From Leptospira vanthielii serovar Holland str. Waz Holland = ATCC 700522 (GTDB lineage Bacteria; Spirochaetota; Leptospiria; Leptospirales; Leptospiraceae), in contig NZ_AOGY02000062.1 in the NCBI RefSeq assembly GCF_000332455.1, positions 100,555 through 164,554 of the forward strand: 64,000 nucleotides of DNA. Direction: 5' to 3'. Numbering within the stretch: the first letter of the stretch is position 1; every line of letters begins with the position of its first letter. Positions 36,372 to 45,335 of this stretch are shown piece after piece. Below the pieces are notes generated by a model. The model ran no database searches and was not told the origin of the DNA. It saw nothing but the letters and a program-made list of their open reading frames with translations. The translations under genes and the position numbers were made by a program.

Positions 36372-37393
36372 GGATTGTTTTTCCTTTCTATTTGTTTTCG
36401 ATAGACAAAAATAAATGAGAGCGTAAATAAAAATCCAAGAAATCCCACAACAGCAAAAAGAGAAAGGTCCCAACTCGTAAGTATGGATCCATTCCAAATT
36501 TCTGGATTCGGATTGTTGGAAATAGTAGGAAGTGGTTTTCCACCAGAGAATGTAAACTCAACCGTAGTTCCAAAATCTAAAGAACTAAGAACATAAGCAC
36601 TAAGCCCAGCCGGAACGTCTTTATCTAGTTTGGTAACTGGAGTTTTTTCTCCTGTTGTAATTTCCATATCTTGTGGTTTTACAAAGATGGGAAACTTTCC
36701 ATTCTCAGACTCAATTAACATTCGTTCGCTGAAGGTATCATTATTATTGGGTATAAAATAGGAAATTTGCATCTCCGATACACCAGGTAGGATTGCCCGA
36801 TCCAAAATCCTTCCTCCGTTGGTTCCTTCTGGAATTCCTAAAGGAATTGCCATTTTACTACCTGGCTGCTGGATTTGCGCCAAAATCTCTGTCGCTTCTT
36901 TTGCAACCGAATATTCTAAAGGAGATAATTTAGAATCATAAGATTTCGGGGGTTTACTCGAGTTATCAATTAGAAATAGTTTAAAGACTCGAAGACCTTT
37001 TTTTTCTCGCATAACTTGCATTAAACTTTTCACAGCAACTTGTTTGCGTTCGGCACCCGTATCAAACACCGTAACCTCTTGCGGAGATGTACGAAACTTA
37101 GTAGTTGGCGGAATCATTTTATTATAATTTACGCCTTGGTACTGGATTTGCAAAAGGATGGGTGCACCTTCAGGCAAATCTGTTTCGGGAAAACGAAATT
37201 TACCCGATTGGGGACCGATATCTGCTAAAGGAACCATCGCGCCTTGTAAAGCCAACATTCGAATTGAATCTGCTTTACCGAATCCGCCGGTTGTACCATT
37301 TTGTATAGTTCCATAAATGGAAAGTTTTTCCGCATAACTTGCGCTTGAGAGAAATAGGAAAATCAATATTGAGAAAAGATGGCTTCGAAACAT
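36368..37393 (-). CDS. Exported protein of unknown function with a C-terminal membrane anchor
   Basis: A 341-residue protein with a signal peptide (residues 1-21, ending SSASYAEK), a beta-rich extracytoplasmic part and one hydrophobic segment near the C-terminus (LSLFAVVGFLGFLFTLSFIF) followed by RKQIERK. The N-terminal part has the look of a carboxypeptidase-regulatory or transthyretin-like fold, but no motif is decisive. It overlaps the MFS gene by four bases and could form a unit with it. Its 5' end overlaps the longest possible frame of the divergent glycosyltransferase. Confidence 0.65.
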   Translation of the reverse strand: MFRSHLFSILIFLFLSSASYAEKLSIYGTIQNGTTGGFGKADSIRMLALQGAMVPLADIGPQSGKFRFPETDLPEGAPILLQIQYQGVNYNKMIPPTTKFRTSPQEVTVFDTGAERKQVAVKSLMQVMREKKGLRVFKLFLIDNSSKPPKSYDSKLSPLEYSVAKEATEILAQIQQPGSKMAIPLGIPEGTNGGRILDRAILPGVSEMQISYFIPNNNDTFSERMLIESENGKFPIFVKPQDMEITTGEKTPVTKLDKDVPAGLSAYVLSSLDFGTTVEFTFSGGKPLPTISNNPNPEIWNGSILTSWDLSLFAVVGFLGFLFTLSFIFVYRKQIERKNNP

Positions 37394-37519
37394 TTTGATA
37401 CTTTTTCTCTTTCTTTCGATTCCAATCCAAGTGAAAAAACGGCAGTTTTTAAAAATTTAGAGGCGACAATAGAGGATACTGGACATAATGTTTTAGATAG
37501 GAAAGGAAAGCCCGGCTAC

Positions 37520-38332
37520 ATGAAGCAACTGAGCGAAATCGTTCACAATTCCTCAAAAGATGAGAGGGATATACTACTAGAATACCAAAATATCGATGTT
37601 TCCAAGCTGGAAACTCTGAATGTTTTGGGAATTCCCATCGACAACGTCACTACAGACGAGGCCATCGCTAAACTCTTCCGTGTGCTTGAGAAAAAAGAAG
37701 GCATGCATCACGTTTTATTTTTAGATCCCATCAAACTCATGAGGATGCGTCCGAAAAAATCTCTCCACCGGATTGCAGAAAAAGCCGGGACAATTCTCGT
37801 AGAAGGGGCAGGAATTGGTTGGATGACCTCGGGAAGGCTCAAAGAACGAGTCACTCCTATAGCCGTCATGATGGATCTCATCCGACTAGCGGAACTCAAA
37901 GAGTTCACCGCCTTTATTTTTGGGGCCAAAGATGAAATTGTAGAACGAATTTATTTTAACCTCACAAGACATTTTCCTAAAGTTCGGATCGTAGGAAGAC
38001 ATGCAGGCCATCTGGATCGTCAACGAGAGATGCGAGTCAAAGAAGCCATCCGAAAAACAGGACCCGATATCATTTTCCTTGCCATGGATTTTCCTGACCA
38101 AGAAATTTGGATCGAAAACAATACCGGATATTTTGGCAAAGCAGTTGTCATCGGTGTGGGTGGCGCCTTAGATATGTTATCTGGTGCTGATAAAAAAGCC
38201 CCCGAATGGTTCAAAGAAAGAGGACTCATTTGGTTTTGGAGGATCATCGCAAGACCTTACCGAATCCAAAGGATGTGGGAAACTTTCTATTTCTTTCTTT
38301 TGGGAATTCGCGAACGTTTCCGCAAACATTAA
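37520..38332 (+). CDS. WecG/TagA/CpsF family glycosyltransferase
   Basis: A 270-residue protein from ATG 37520, preceded by AAGGAAAG at good spacing. The frame is open from 37379, but that start would overlap the divergent gene. Family signatures are LNVLGIPIDNVTTDEAI near the N-terminus, a DGxG-like position at EGAGIGWM, GAKDEIVER and GPDIIFLAMDFPDQEIWIE. The C-terminal ARPYRIQRM is also typical. Members add N-acetylmannosaminuronic acid or N-acetylmannosamine to lipid-linked sugars; the substrate here is unknown. No other polysaccharide genes are adjacent. Confidence 0.85.
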   Translation: MKQLSEIVHNSSKDERDILLEYQNIDVSKLETLNVLGIPIDNVTTDEAIAKLFRVLEKKEGMHHVLFLDPIKLMRMRPKKSLHRIAEKAGTILVEGAGIGWMTSGRLKERVTPIAVMMDLIRLAELKEFTAFIFGAKDEIVERIYFNLTRHFPKVRIVGRHAGHLDRQREMRVKEAIRKTGPDIIFLAMDFPDQEIWIENNTGYFGKAVVIGVGGALDMLSGADKKAPEWFKERGLIWFWRIIARPYRIQRMWETFYFFLLGIRERFRKH

Positions 38333-38338
38333 TTCGAT

Positions 38339-41300
38339 CTACTTTTTAATTTGAGTCAATCGGTCCAGTGTCGGTGCGAGCCAATCTTCTAACAATGGTT
38401 CGCGATCGAGTTTGGCCCGGGCAAACACCAAATCTTTGTTAGAGTTCGCAATTTCGCTTACCGAACCAATTTTACGTGCGGTTTCCATTGCTTTCCAATA
38501 GTATTTGAGAGCATTGATCGTATCTTGTTTTTTCTCATACACAGCTCCAATATTATTGTAGAGGGCCGTAAGAGTTTCATACACTTCTCTATGATCCGAG
38601 TTTTCTGTATCGATCCTTCCCAAACTTTGTTCTTTCAGTTCAAAATCATCTTTTAACTTCAAATAGTTGCCAAGGGCTGCATTGTACTGTCTAGTGTAGT
38701 AAAAGGCGTTTCCTTTCCCAAAAAGTAAAGTTGCATTATTATAAATATCTTCTTCTGGAAGTTCCGCCCAAAAATCTAAAGTTTGTGCAAAGTCTCCATG
38801 GTTGTAATCAATCCAACCTAAGTAATAATAACATTCTCTGACAATCTTTGGATCTTTAGAAATATCACGTTCCAGGGCCGCCAAAAATGATTCGCGAGCC
38901 ATAAAGAGCCCGTTACGTCTCTCTTTCTCTTCATAAGAAAGAGTTCCAATGCTTCGTTCTGGATAGATTTTTTTACCAGGAAATTCTCGTATATTATCTG
39001 TTACGTTAATTCCGGCTGCTTCCAAAAATTGGATTTTACCTAAGTTAAACGAAATCCTTCCAGGACTTCCTTCGAGTAAGGTTTCATCCTCATCTCTTTC
39101 CCCAAGCCTGTCTCTGTAGTTTTGATAACGATCATCAGCTTCCCTGAGGAGTTTTACGGCTTCATCATAGTTTTCTGTTTGGATATAATACTCAGCCATA
39201 AGTAAAACGGCTAAGTAGTGGCGGATATCGTAAGTAGATGCCAATTCCAATTGTTTGAGGGCACGTGCCGCTTCATCTTTTTTGAAATAGAACCGAGCTC
39301 TTTGGTAATATCCTTCGGCAAATTTGGAACCACCCTCTTTCCCATAAGCAATGTTTAAAAGGTATTCCACATTATCATCAATCTCCATTCCAGTGACTTG
39401 GTCTTCTGGGTTGATATTGTATTTGATTCTTACTTCTTCAGAATCTAAATCAATATAAAAGGATGCTAGTTTTGCCAAAACAAAAAGAGAAAGTTCATCC
39501 TCGATGTTAAGAGCATTACGAACTTGTCTGTGGTGGTTTAAAACGTACTGAGGATTATTATCTCGTTTCCACATTTCGATGTATGTTGATAAAATCCCAC
39601 CATGTCCAATGGCATTTTTTGGATACTTTTCAATGATATCGTTATAGTATTTAACAGCCGTTCCAAACTCTTGTTTGTTGTAAAAAATCTTAGCAATGCC
39701 TGCGATGGCATCTACATTGTCCGGATCTCCCCCATCGGTAAACACTCGTTTGAAGTATTCAATGGCAAGATGATCGTTTTTATATTTTTTGCGATTACTA
39801 CCCGGCGGAACTTCGATGAAGTCCTTTCGGTGAAAGGAGTGAAAATTTCCAAGCGCAATGTAGGTATCAATGTCATGGACATTGTATTTTAAACGGGATG
39901 CAATATAAGCGCCCGCTTTTAAAACCTTTCTTGGAACTTTATCCTGAGAAGTAAGATAAAATGCGAGTTCTGATAATGGTCGTCGGCCAGCGGTTTCAAC
40001 TCCCGCATCATTCCATTCTGTTTTTTTCGCAAAACTAATGTTTGGTACTTCTTTTCTATTTTCCCAAGCACGTTTGTGTTCTTTGTCTTCTGGTTCATAA
40101 CCAAAATCAGGTTCCACTTTTCCAAAACATTTTTCAAAGGCCCTTTCATACTGCCCAGCTTTCGTATAGGCAGTACAATATTTGTTCAAAAACTCTAAGT
40201 TATGTGGAAAAATCTCTTCCCCTTTGATGAAATAATTTTCGGCATCAGCAAGAAGTTTTTTCTTCTCGAGAGCATCTGTTTCATAACTGAATTCTTCGAT
40301 TTTTTCGAGTCCCAGTGCATACTGTGCTTTGGCACGATACGGAACAATGACGTATTTCCAAAGAGTCACAATTCCAAAAACAAGAAAGATTGCTGCAGCC
40401 GAGGACAAAATTGTTCTACGAACTAACTCTCGTTTGCGGGCAGCACCTTCTTTGGTATAAGCATCCCGGCTTGCAATGATTGGCACACCATCGGCTGCAA
40501 ACTTACCAGTGGAGTCACTAAGCTCCACTCGTTCGCCAAGAAGACCACTTAAGTAACTAGCGATGTCCTCTGGTTTTTGTTGTGCCTTAATGAGTTCAAT
40601 GATTTCTTTCTGATTGCGAACCGGAATCCTTTGGTTCACAATCGTATCAATGATGGTACGACGAAGTTTTGGCGGGTAACGGAGTAATTCCGATTGGATG
40701 ACTGCTAACTCTTCATCCGTTAGGTTGGCCTCTAGAGACTCTTCTGGTTCGTCTTCTTTGCCAAGAGACATGAGGTCTTCCTCAAATCCCCCAGGTCCAT
40801 CGGAACCAAAGTCGTCCATAGTGGAGACAGGCATATCATCAATGGATGGTGCTAAATCGTCAAAAGAAGGAGCTCCTAAGTCATCATCAAGACTTGGTGG
40901 TTCCATTCCCACACCCAAGTCTCCGAAGGGATCATCAAATCCACCACCTACATCTGCAGGTTCATCGTCGCGGGAAGGAGTGGACGGACTGTCCATATTC
41001 CCGAAGGGATCATCACCGAAACTTTCTGTTGGTGTTGGGGTAGATCCCATATCCGCAAAAGGATCATCGCCAAAAGAAGTATGTCCGCCAGATGTGGGAG
41101 TCGAAAGATCACCAAACGGATCGTCGGTGGTGTCTGCATCGGATGCCGGTGTATCAAGACCACCAAACGGGTCATCACCAAAACTTTCTGTCGGTGTTGG
41201 GGTGGAACCCATGTCCGCAAAAGGATCATCACCACCAGAGGAAGGTGTATCGGCTCCTCCTCCAAAATCAAAATCATCCCCGGAAGGAGTGGTTTCTTCT

Positions 41301-41974
41301 GCGCCAGAATCAAAACCAGCAAACAGGTCTTCGTCGGTGGTTGCAGGAGTATCCTCTCCACCCAAATTAGCAAAAGGATCGTCACCAATGACTGGGGCTG
41401 GTCTGTCTTCTATCGGAGGTTCATCGACGGCATCTAAGTTAGCAAAAGGATCATCCTCACCAGAAGTTTCTCCTGGAGTGTCCATACTTGCAAATGGGTC
41501 TGGTTCGTCAGTCGTTCCTGAATCGGAGGCAAATGGGTCGGTCTCCTCTGTGTCAGAGGTTGGGGTATCAAAGTCAAAATCATCGGCCGCAGCTGGCGTG
41601 GGGCTTGGTTTTGGTGAGTCTTCACCAAGTAATTCATCTAAATCAATTCCGTCGTCTTCTTCGGCTTCTCGGTTGGGAAGTTTGGGAGGACCAAAATCAT
41701 CGTCCTCATCATCAAGAGCTGCAAAAGGATCTCCACCTTCGGCATCACCCGCCCCTTCATTATCAAAATCGTCAAAGGCAGAGCCGGAATCTTCGTCAGT
41801 GTCGGCTTCTGGTTCAGAAGGCGTAATGGGACTTGTATATCCCAGTTTCTCACGTAAAACCTTCGCCATCGGATTCAGTTCTTCCGATGAGAGCGGATTT
41901 TTATTGAGAGCCGAAAACATCGTCTCGATTTGTGTGATTTCTTCCGGACTCAATTTGTCTATCGGCTCAGCCAT
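38339..41974 (-). CDS. Large acidic/TPR membrane protein, possible periplasmic flagellar collar component
   Basis: A 1211-residue protein. Residues 1-50 form a helical domain, and residues about 60-400 are strongly acidic and low in complexity with DDPFADMGST/DDPFGGLDT-like repeats. A compact segment (ELLRYPPKLRRTIIDTIVNQ) follows, then one membrane helix (about 520-545, SSAAAIFLVFGIVTLWKYVI), and about 650 residues of tetratricopeptide repeats outside the membrane. This order recalls the TPR-containing periplasmic flagellar collar proteins of Borrelia (BB0326 type), but that is an inference from architecture. It is divergent from a CBM48-like gene. A long antisense frame over the repeats is a composition artefact. 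Confidence 0.7.
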   Translation of the reverse strand: MAEPIDKLSPEEITQIETMFSALNKNPLSSEELNPMAKVLREKLGYTSPITPSEPEADTDEDSGSAFDDFDNEGAGDAEGGDPFAALDDEDDDFGPPKLPNREAEEDDGIDLDELLGEDSPKPSPTPAAADDFDFDTPTSDTEETDPFASDSGTTDEPDPFASMDTPGETSGEDDPFANLDAVDEPPIEDRPAPVIGDDPFANLGGEDTPATTDEDLFAGFDSGAEETTPSGDDFDFGGGADTPSSGGDDPFADMGSTPTPTESFGDDPFGGLDTPASDADTTDDPFGDLSTPTSGGHTSFGDDPFADMGSTPTPTESFGDDPFGNMDSPSTPSRDDEPADVGGGFDDPFGDLGVGMEPPSLDDDLGAPSFDDLAPSIDDMPVSTMDDFGSDGPGGFEEDLMSLGKEDEPEESLEANLTDEELAVIQSELLRYPPKLRRTIIDTIVNQRIPVRNQKEIIELIKAQQKPEDIASYLSGLLGERVELSDSTGKFAADGVPIIASRDAYTKEGAARKRELVRRTILSSAAAIFLVFGIVTLWKYVIVPYRAKAQYALGLEKIEEFSYETDALEKKKLLADAENYFIKGEEIFPHNLEFLNKYCTAYTKAGQYERAFEKCFGKVEPDFGYEPEDKEHKRAWENRKEVPNISFAKKTEWNDAGVETAGRRPLSELAFYLTSQDKVPRKVLKAGAYIASRLKYNVHDIDTYIALGNFHSFHRKDFIEVPPGSNRKKYKNDHLAIEYFKRVFTDGGDPDNVDAIAGIAKIFYNKQEFGTAVKYYNDIIEKYPKNAIGHGGILSTYIEMWKRDNNPQYVLNHHRQVRNALNIEDELSLFVLAKLASFYIDLDSEEVRIKYNINPEDQVTGMEIDDNVEYLLNIAYGKEGGSKFAEGYYQRARFYFKKDEAARALKQLELASTYDIRHYLAVLLMAEYYIQTENYDEAVKLLREADDRYQNYRDRLGERDEDETLLEGSPGRISFNLGKIQFLEAAGINVTDNIREFPGKKIYPERSIGTLSYEEKERRNGLFMARESFLAALERDISKDPKIVRECYYYLGWIDYNHGDFAQTLDFWAELPEEDIYNNATLLFGKGNAFYYTRQYNAALGNYLKLKDDFELKEQSLGRIDTENSDHREVYETLTALYNNIGAVYEKKQDTINALKYYWKAMETARKIGSVSEIANSNKDLVFARAKLDREPLLEDWLAPTLDRLTQIKK
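40920..41830 (-). repeat. Acidic DDPF-type repeats within the large TPR protein
   Basis: Many imperfect copies of codons for D-D-P-F-(A/G) with Thr/Pro/Ser spacers. Two nearly identical longer units (coding DPFADMGSTPTPTESFGDDP) lie at about 40994-41053 and 41159-41223. The DNA repetition could allow unequal recombination and length variation. Confidence 0.6.
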
Positions 41975-42015
41975 TGCGGGTCTATTCCTAATGAATTATC
42001 GGCCCCTTCTTAAAA

Positions 42016-42042
42016 TGACAGAATATTTTTTTTATTATGTCA
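42016..42042. promoter_or_regulatory. Inverted repeat in the divergent promoter region
   Basis: TGACAGAATA, seven T, TATTATGTCA: arms match at nine of ten positions. It sits midway between the divergent TPR-protein and CBM48-like genes, where an operator for both would be expected. Confidence 0.35.
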
Positions 42043-42128
42043 GATGGTTCGTGAGGAAAAAAACCTTTCACTCTCTTTTTTCATTTCTGCCGAAAATTAT
42101 CTAGAAGGACTCCTTAACGACCAAGACT

Positions 42129-43007
42129 ATGATGAAATTCAAATCCATCCGTATTGCCCTATTTTTACTCTTTTTCACAGGAATCGGAATCTTTGCCGAG
42201 GAGGGAATGGATTGGATTGGAAGTTTTTCCTCTAAAGAACTAGAGATGTCCGATGAAACAGAAGACCAAGATACGGTGTATTACCTTTGGCAACTAGAAA
42301 GTCTCAAAAAAAATATCGCTCCACGTTACATTCGTTATCTTGATGTAGAATCTTACGTATCCACTGGCAAACTCATTCATAGAGGGATTCTATTTACCTA
42401 TAACGGACTTCGAGATGAATCGGTAGAAATCTGTGGAAGTTTTAACAATTGGGATTGTTCCGATATGAAACGAAACCAATACGGAATCTATTATACAGTC
42501 GTAGAACCTACACAAATCACAGATACTTACGAAGAAGATCCGGTTTATGAATATAAGTTCCGGGTAAATGGACTCCTAACCTACGATCCAGAAAATTTCG
42601 ATAAGTTGGAAGATGGTTCTGGATCTTACTACTCTCGTTTTATTTTAGAAGGAAAAGATACAGACCGCCAAACAAAAACAATGGTCCTCGAAGATTCCGC
42701 AAACGAAGAAAGAGACTTACGAACCGTAAAATTCCAAATCTATTTACCGAATGCCGAAGTAGTTCGAGTTGTGGGAAGTTTTAATGATTGGAACCCAGAA
42801 CATGATTTTTTGAAAAAAGATAGAAAGGGAGTTTTTACTCTCGAAAAGAAATTACTTCCGGGTGAATACCATTACCAATTCATTGTGGATGGGGACTATA
42901 TGTTGGATACTTACAATCCAACAACTCATATCAAAGTAGATACCAATGAATCGGTTTCTTCTCTGTTAGTACCGGAACGAAGTTATGCCTTAGAACGAAA
43001 GATGTGA
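42129..43007 (+). CDS. Exported protein with two CBM48/AMPK-beta-like E-set domains
   Basis: A 292-residue protein with a signal peptide (about residues 1-23, ending IGIFAEE). Two early-set domains follow. The first (about 85-165) has VEICGSFNNWD and YEYKFRVNG; the second (about 195-275) has VVRVVGSFNDWNPE and GEYHYQFIVDG. The GSFNxWx...YxYKFxVDG pattern is that of glycogen-binding CBM48 domains, which bind alpha-glucans or act as interaction modules. No catalytic domain is present. A terminator-like hairpin follows at 43061. Confidence 0.8.
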   Translation: MMKFKSIRIALFLLFFTGIGIFAEEGMDWIGSFSSKELEMSDETEDQDTVYYLWQLESLKKNIAPRYIRYLDVESYVSTGKLIHRGILFTYNGLRDESVEICGSFNNWDCSDMKRNQYGIYYTVVEPTQITDTYEEDPVYEYKFRVNGLLTYDPENFDKLEDGSGSYYSRFILEGKDTDRQTKTMVLEDSANEERDLRTVKFQIYLPNAEVVRVVGSFNDWNPEHDFLKKDRKGVFTLEKKLLPGEYHYQFIVDGDYMLDTYNPTTHIKVDTNESVSSLLVPERSYALERKM

Positions 43008-43036
43008 AGGCTCCAAAAATATAAACAAAATATCGT

Positions 43037-43047
43037 ATAACACCTAA
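43037..43047 (+). repeat. 11-bp direct repeat, left copy, flanking the acetyltransferase gene
   Basis: ATAACACCTAA, identical to 44003-44013. It lies between the arms of a longer inverted repeat (AAAATATCG 43027-43035 with CGATATTTT 43082-43090). Confidence 0.5.
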
Positions 43048-43060
43048 ACTTACCGAAACG

Positions 43061-43078
43061 AAAAGGGAGGCCTCTTTT
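43061..43078 (+). terminator. Terminator hairpin after the CBM48-like gene
   Basis: AAAAGGG-AGGC-CTCTTTT forms a 7-bp stem (one G-T pair) with A-run and T-run, the layout of a bidirectional intrinsic terminator. The CBM48-like gene ends 54 bp before it. Confidence 0.55.
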
Positions 43079-43217
43079 ATTCGATATTTTTCCAACATAT
43101 CATAAATATATTACGCCTAAAGCACATTTAATATTTTTTTATCTAAAGTCCAAAGTTTTATATTTATTTGTATGGTATCGGAGATTAGAATAGAATCAAT
43201 AATACCGATTCCATACT

Positions 43218-43946
43218 CTAAATGTTTATTTTCAAAAGAGGTTTTGTTAAGCTTGATAGGCTTATTTTTTGATTTCCATTTTCATCGAAATTATTGTCGT
43301 TTAAATATATTTCAAATGCTGCTTTAATTTCTTTCCATTCTGAATCAATAATTGAAAACCATGATGTATCACGATTTCTATTTTTATTGATTGTATGTTG
43401 TCTAAAAGTTCCTTCGTATGAAAATCCAAATCGCTCAGCTGCAATTTTAGAAGGAAAATTAAGTGAATTACATTTCCATTCGTATCTTCTGAAACCCAAT
43501 TCAAAAGCATAATTCATAAGTAAATACAATGATTCTGTTGCCGCTTTAGTTTTTTTTAGTAAATTAGAGAAATTCAAGTGGCCAACTTCAATTGAAGAAT
43601 TTTCTAAATCAATTCTAAGGTAAGAAATAACTCCCACGGCTTTAGAAGTATTTTTATCAATGATTGCATAGAAAGTAGGGTCTATAAGATTTTCTATTCC
43701 AATGATCCATTTCTTATATTCTGATATTGTATTAAAAGGTCCATAATTTAAATAGGTCCAACATTCACCATTTTTATCAATAGAATTTGCTTCGTATAAA
43801 TCTTCGGCATGTATTTCAGAACTTAATGGTTCCAATATAGAAAATTTTCCGTGAATTTTTATCTTTTCAGGAAATTTTGGTTTCTGTAAATTATTAATTA
43901 ATAAACCAATTGGCTGACCGAATTCATTAATTTCATAGTTATTCAT
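43218..43946 (-). CDS. GNAT family N-acetyltransferase (RimJ/RimL-like)
   Basis: A 242-residue protein resembling GNAT acetyltransferases of the RimJ/L branch. KAVGVISYLRID, NSSIEVGHLNFSNLLKKTKAATE and the C-terminal KIAAERFGFSYEGTFRQH are the expected strands and the acetyl-CoA and substrate motifs. The substrate is unknown. The gene and its flanks are clearly richer in A and T than the neighbours and are bounded by 11-bp direct repeats, which hints at acquisition by transfer. The open frame and motifs look intact. Confidence 0.82.
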   Translation of the reverse strand: MNNYEINEFGQPIGLLINNLQKPKFPEKIKIHGKFSILEPLSSEIHAEDLYEANSIDKNGECWTYLNYGPFNTISEYKKWIIGIENLIDPTFYAIIDKNTSKAVGVISYLRIDLENSSIEVGHLNFSNLLKKTKAATESLYLLMNYAFELGFRRYEWKCNSLNFPSKIAAERFGFSYEGTFRQHTINKNRNRDTSWFSIIDSEWKEIKAAFEIYLNDNNFDENGNQKISLSSLTKPLLKINI

Positions 43947-44002
43947 TGTATAGATCCAAGTATTTGATAATTATCTGGAGTTGAGTTTAGGAAGGATTCC
44001 AC

Positions 44003-44013
44003 ATAACACCTAA
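44003..44013 (+). repeat. 11-bp direct repeat, right copy, flanking the acetyltransferase gene
   Basis: ATAACACCTAA, identical to 43037-43047, about 57 bp upstream of the acetyltransferase start (minus strand) and just before the clpS stop. Confidence 0.5.
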
Positions 44014-44023
44014 TAATAAGAAC

Positions 44024-44350
44024 TTACTTTTCCAAAGTGGCAGTCATGGATCCTTTTGAGGAACTCATCCGAGGGTCTGGGCCATAGTTTAAGATCCGTT
44101 CGTGGACAAACTCGGCATGTTCCAATTCCCCTGAAAAGACGATGGTTTTTTTTCTAGTGTCGACTTCCACCGCATGTTGGAAGGCTTTTTCCCAAGGCAT
44201 TTGGCAAACGTCCATTAACATCTCAATCACATATTCGTAAGTGTGAAAGTCATCATCCCAAAGGACAACTTTCCAAGGCCCGTCATTATGACGTGGCCTC
44301 ACTTCGGTTTCTTCTAAGATGGATGGTTGGGAAACTCCGGCTCCGGTCAT
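44024..44350 (-). CDS. clpS: ATP-dependent Clp protease adaptor ClpS
   Basis: A 108-residue adaptor that delivers N-end-rule substrates to ClpA/ClpC. The core VVLWDDDFHTYEYVIEMLMD, which forms the N-degron pocket, and the following VDTRKKTIVFSGELEHAEFV are typical. Start at ATG 44350 gives the normal length; the frame is open upstream but enters the transketolase gene. It begins 17 bases after the transketolase stop and ends the metK-transketolase-clpS run. Confidence 0.93.
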   Translation of the reverse strand: MTGAGVSQPSILEETEVRPRHNDGPWKVVLWDDDFHTYEYVIEMLMDVCQMPWEKAFQHAVEVDTRKKTIVFSGELEHAEFVHERILNYGPDPRMSSSKGSMTATLEK

Positions 44351-44367
44351 AACCCAAAACCCAAACC

Positions 44368-45333
44368 TTATTTTTTCTTTTTGGAAATAGCGATTTCTAC
44401 GTGGGAAACTACATCTTTGGCACGGAGACCGAAGTAATCGAGTAGACCACTCCAAGTTCCCGATTTTCCAAATGTATCTTTCATTCCAACTTTGATAACA
44501 GGAACTGGATACTCTTCGGAAAGAAGTTCTGAGACAGCAGAACCAAGACCACCGATAACATTGTGTTCTTCACAAGTTACAATGGCCCCGCATTCTTTTG
44601 CTTTGGCGATGATGGCATCTCGATCCAAAGGTTTGATAGTTGCCATATTGAGAAGGCTTGCACTAATTCCTTTTTCTTTGAGAAGACCGACAGCAATCAT
44701 GGCTTCGTTGACCATAACACCGTTGGCAATGATACAAACATCTTTTCCTTCGGACATCACTTCTGCTTTTCCAATTTGGAATTTGTAGTTTTCTCTTTCA
44801 ATCACAGGAATGGCAGGTCGGCCGACCCTTACATAAACAGGTCCTTTGTAATCTGCAATGGCGTGAATGACTTGTTTGGTTTCGTTAAAATCAGAAGGGC
44901 AAATCACAGTCATTTCAGGAATGACTCTCATAATCGCAAAATCTTCGATACACTGGTGAGACGCACCATCTTCTCCTACGGTGATTCCACCGTGAGAGGC
45001 AACGAGTTTTACGTTTAACTTTGGATATACGACACTATTTCGAACCACTTCCCAAGCTCTGCCAGATAAAAACATAGCAAAACTAGAGGCAAAAGGTACA
45101 AATCCGGAAAGGGCAAGGCCCGCTGCATGGCCAACTAAGTTCTGTTCAGCGACCCCAACATTAAAAAAACGTTCAGGATATTTTTTCTTAAAATCCGCAG
45201 TTTTAGTGGAACCGGAAAGGTCCGCATCTAAAACTACGATATCTTGCCTGGACGCACCTAACTCAACTAAGGCTTCGCCGTATGCATCTCTTGTTGCTCT
45301 TTTGTCCGCAGTGGATTGGCTAGGTGCTCCCAT
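44368..45333 (-). CDS. Transketolase, C-terminal subunit (pyrimidine and C domains)
   Basis: A 321-residue protein covering only the second half of a transketolase. The conserved catalytic glutamate region is in [44 protein letters not shown] and the C-terminal domain with [16 protein letters not shown] follow. Split transketolases with separate thiamine-binding (N) and this subunit are known in archaea and many bacteria, and the N-terminal partner is not in this window. It lies two bases after metK. Confidence 0.9.
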   Translation of the reverse strand: MGAPSQSTADKRATRDAYGEALVELGASRQDIVVLDADLSGSTKTADFKKKYPERFFNVGVAEQNLVGHAAGLALSGFVPFASSFAMFLSGRAWEVVRNSVVYPKLNVKLVASHGGITVGEDGASHQCIEDFAIMRVIPEMTVICPSDFNETKQVIHAIADYKGPVYVRVGRPAIPVIERENYKFQIGKAEVMSEGKDVCIIANGVMVNEAMIAVGLLKEKGISASLLNMATIKPLDRDAIIAKAKECGAIVTCEEHNVIGGLGSAVSELLSEEYPVPVIKVGMKDTFGKSGTWSGLLDYFGLRAKDVVSHVEIAISKKKK

Positions 45334-45335
45334 AC

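Noticed and set aside
37379..37519. The longer start of the WecG-like glycosyltransferase
   Set aside because: It overlaps the divergent gene, lacks family similarity, and the internal ATG 37520 has a good ribosome site.
40698..42104. A 468-codon plus-strand frame opposite the large acidic protein
   Set aside because: It mirrors the Asp/Pro/Ser-rich repeats on the other strand and is made mostly of Ser, Gly and Pro. The minus frame has a membrane helix and TPRs and is much longer.
43027..43090. Integron attC site next to the acetyltransferase
   Set aside because: The repeat and its inverted arms do not contain the paired GTTRRRY/RYYYAAC core sites, and there is no integrase.
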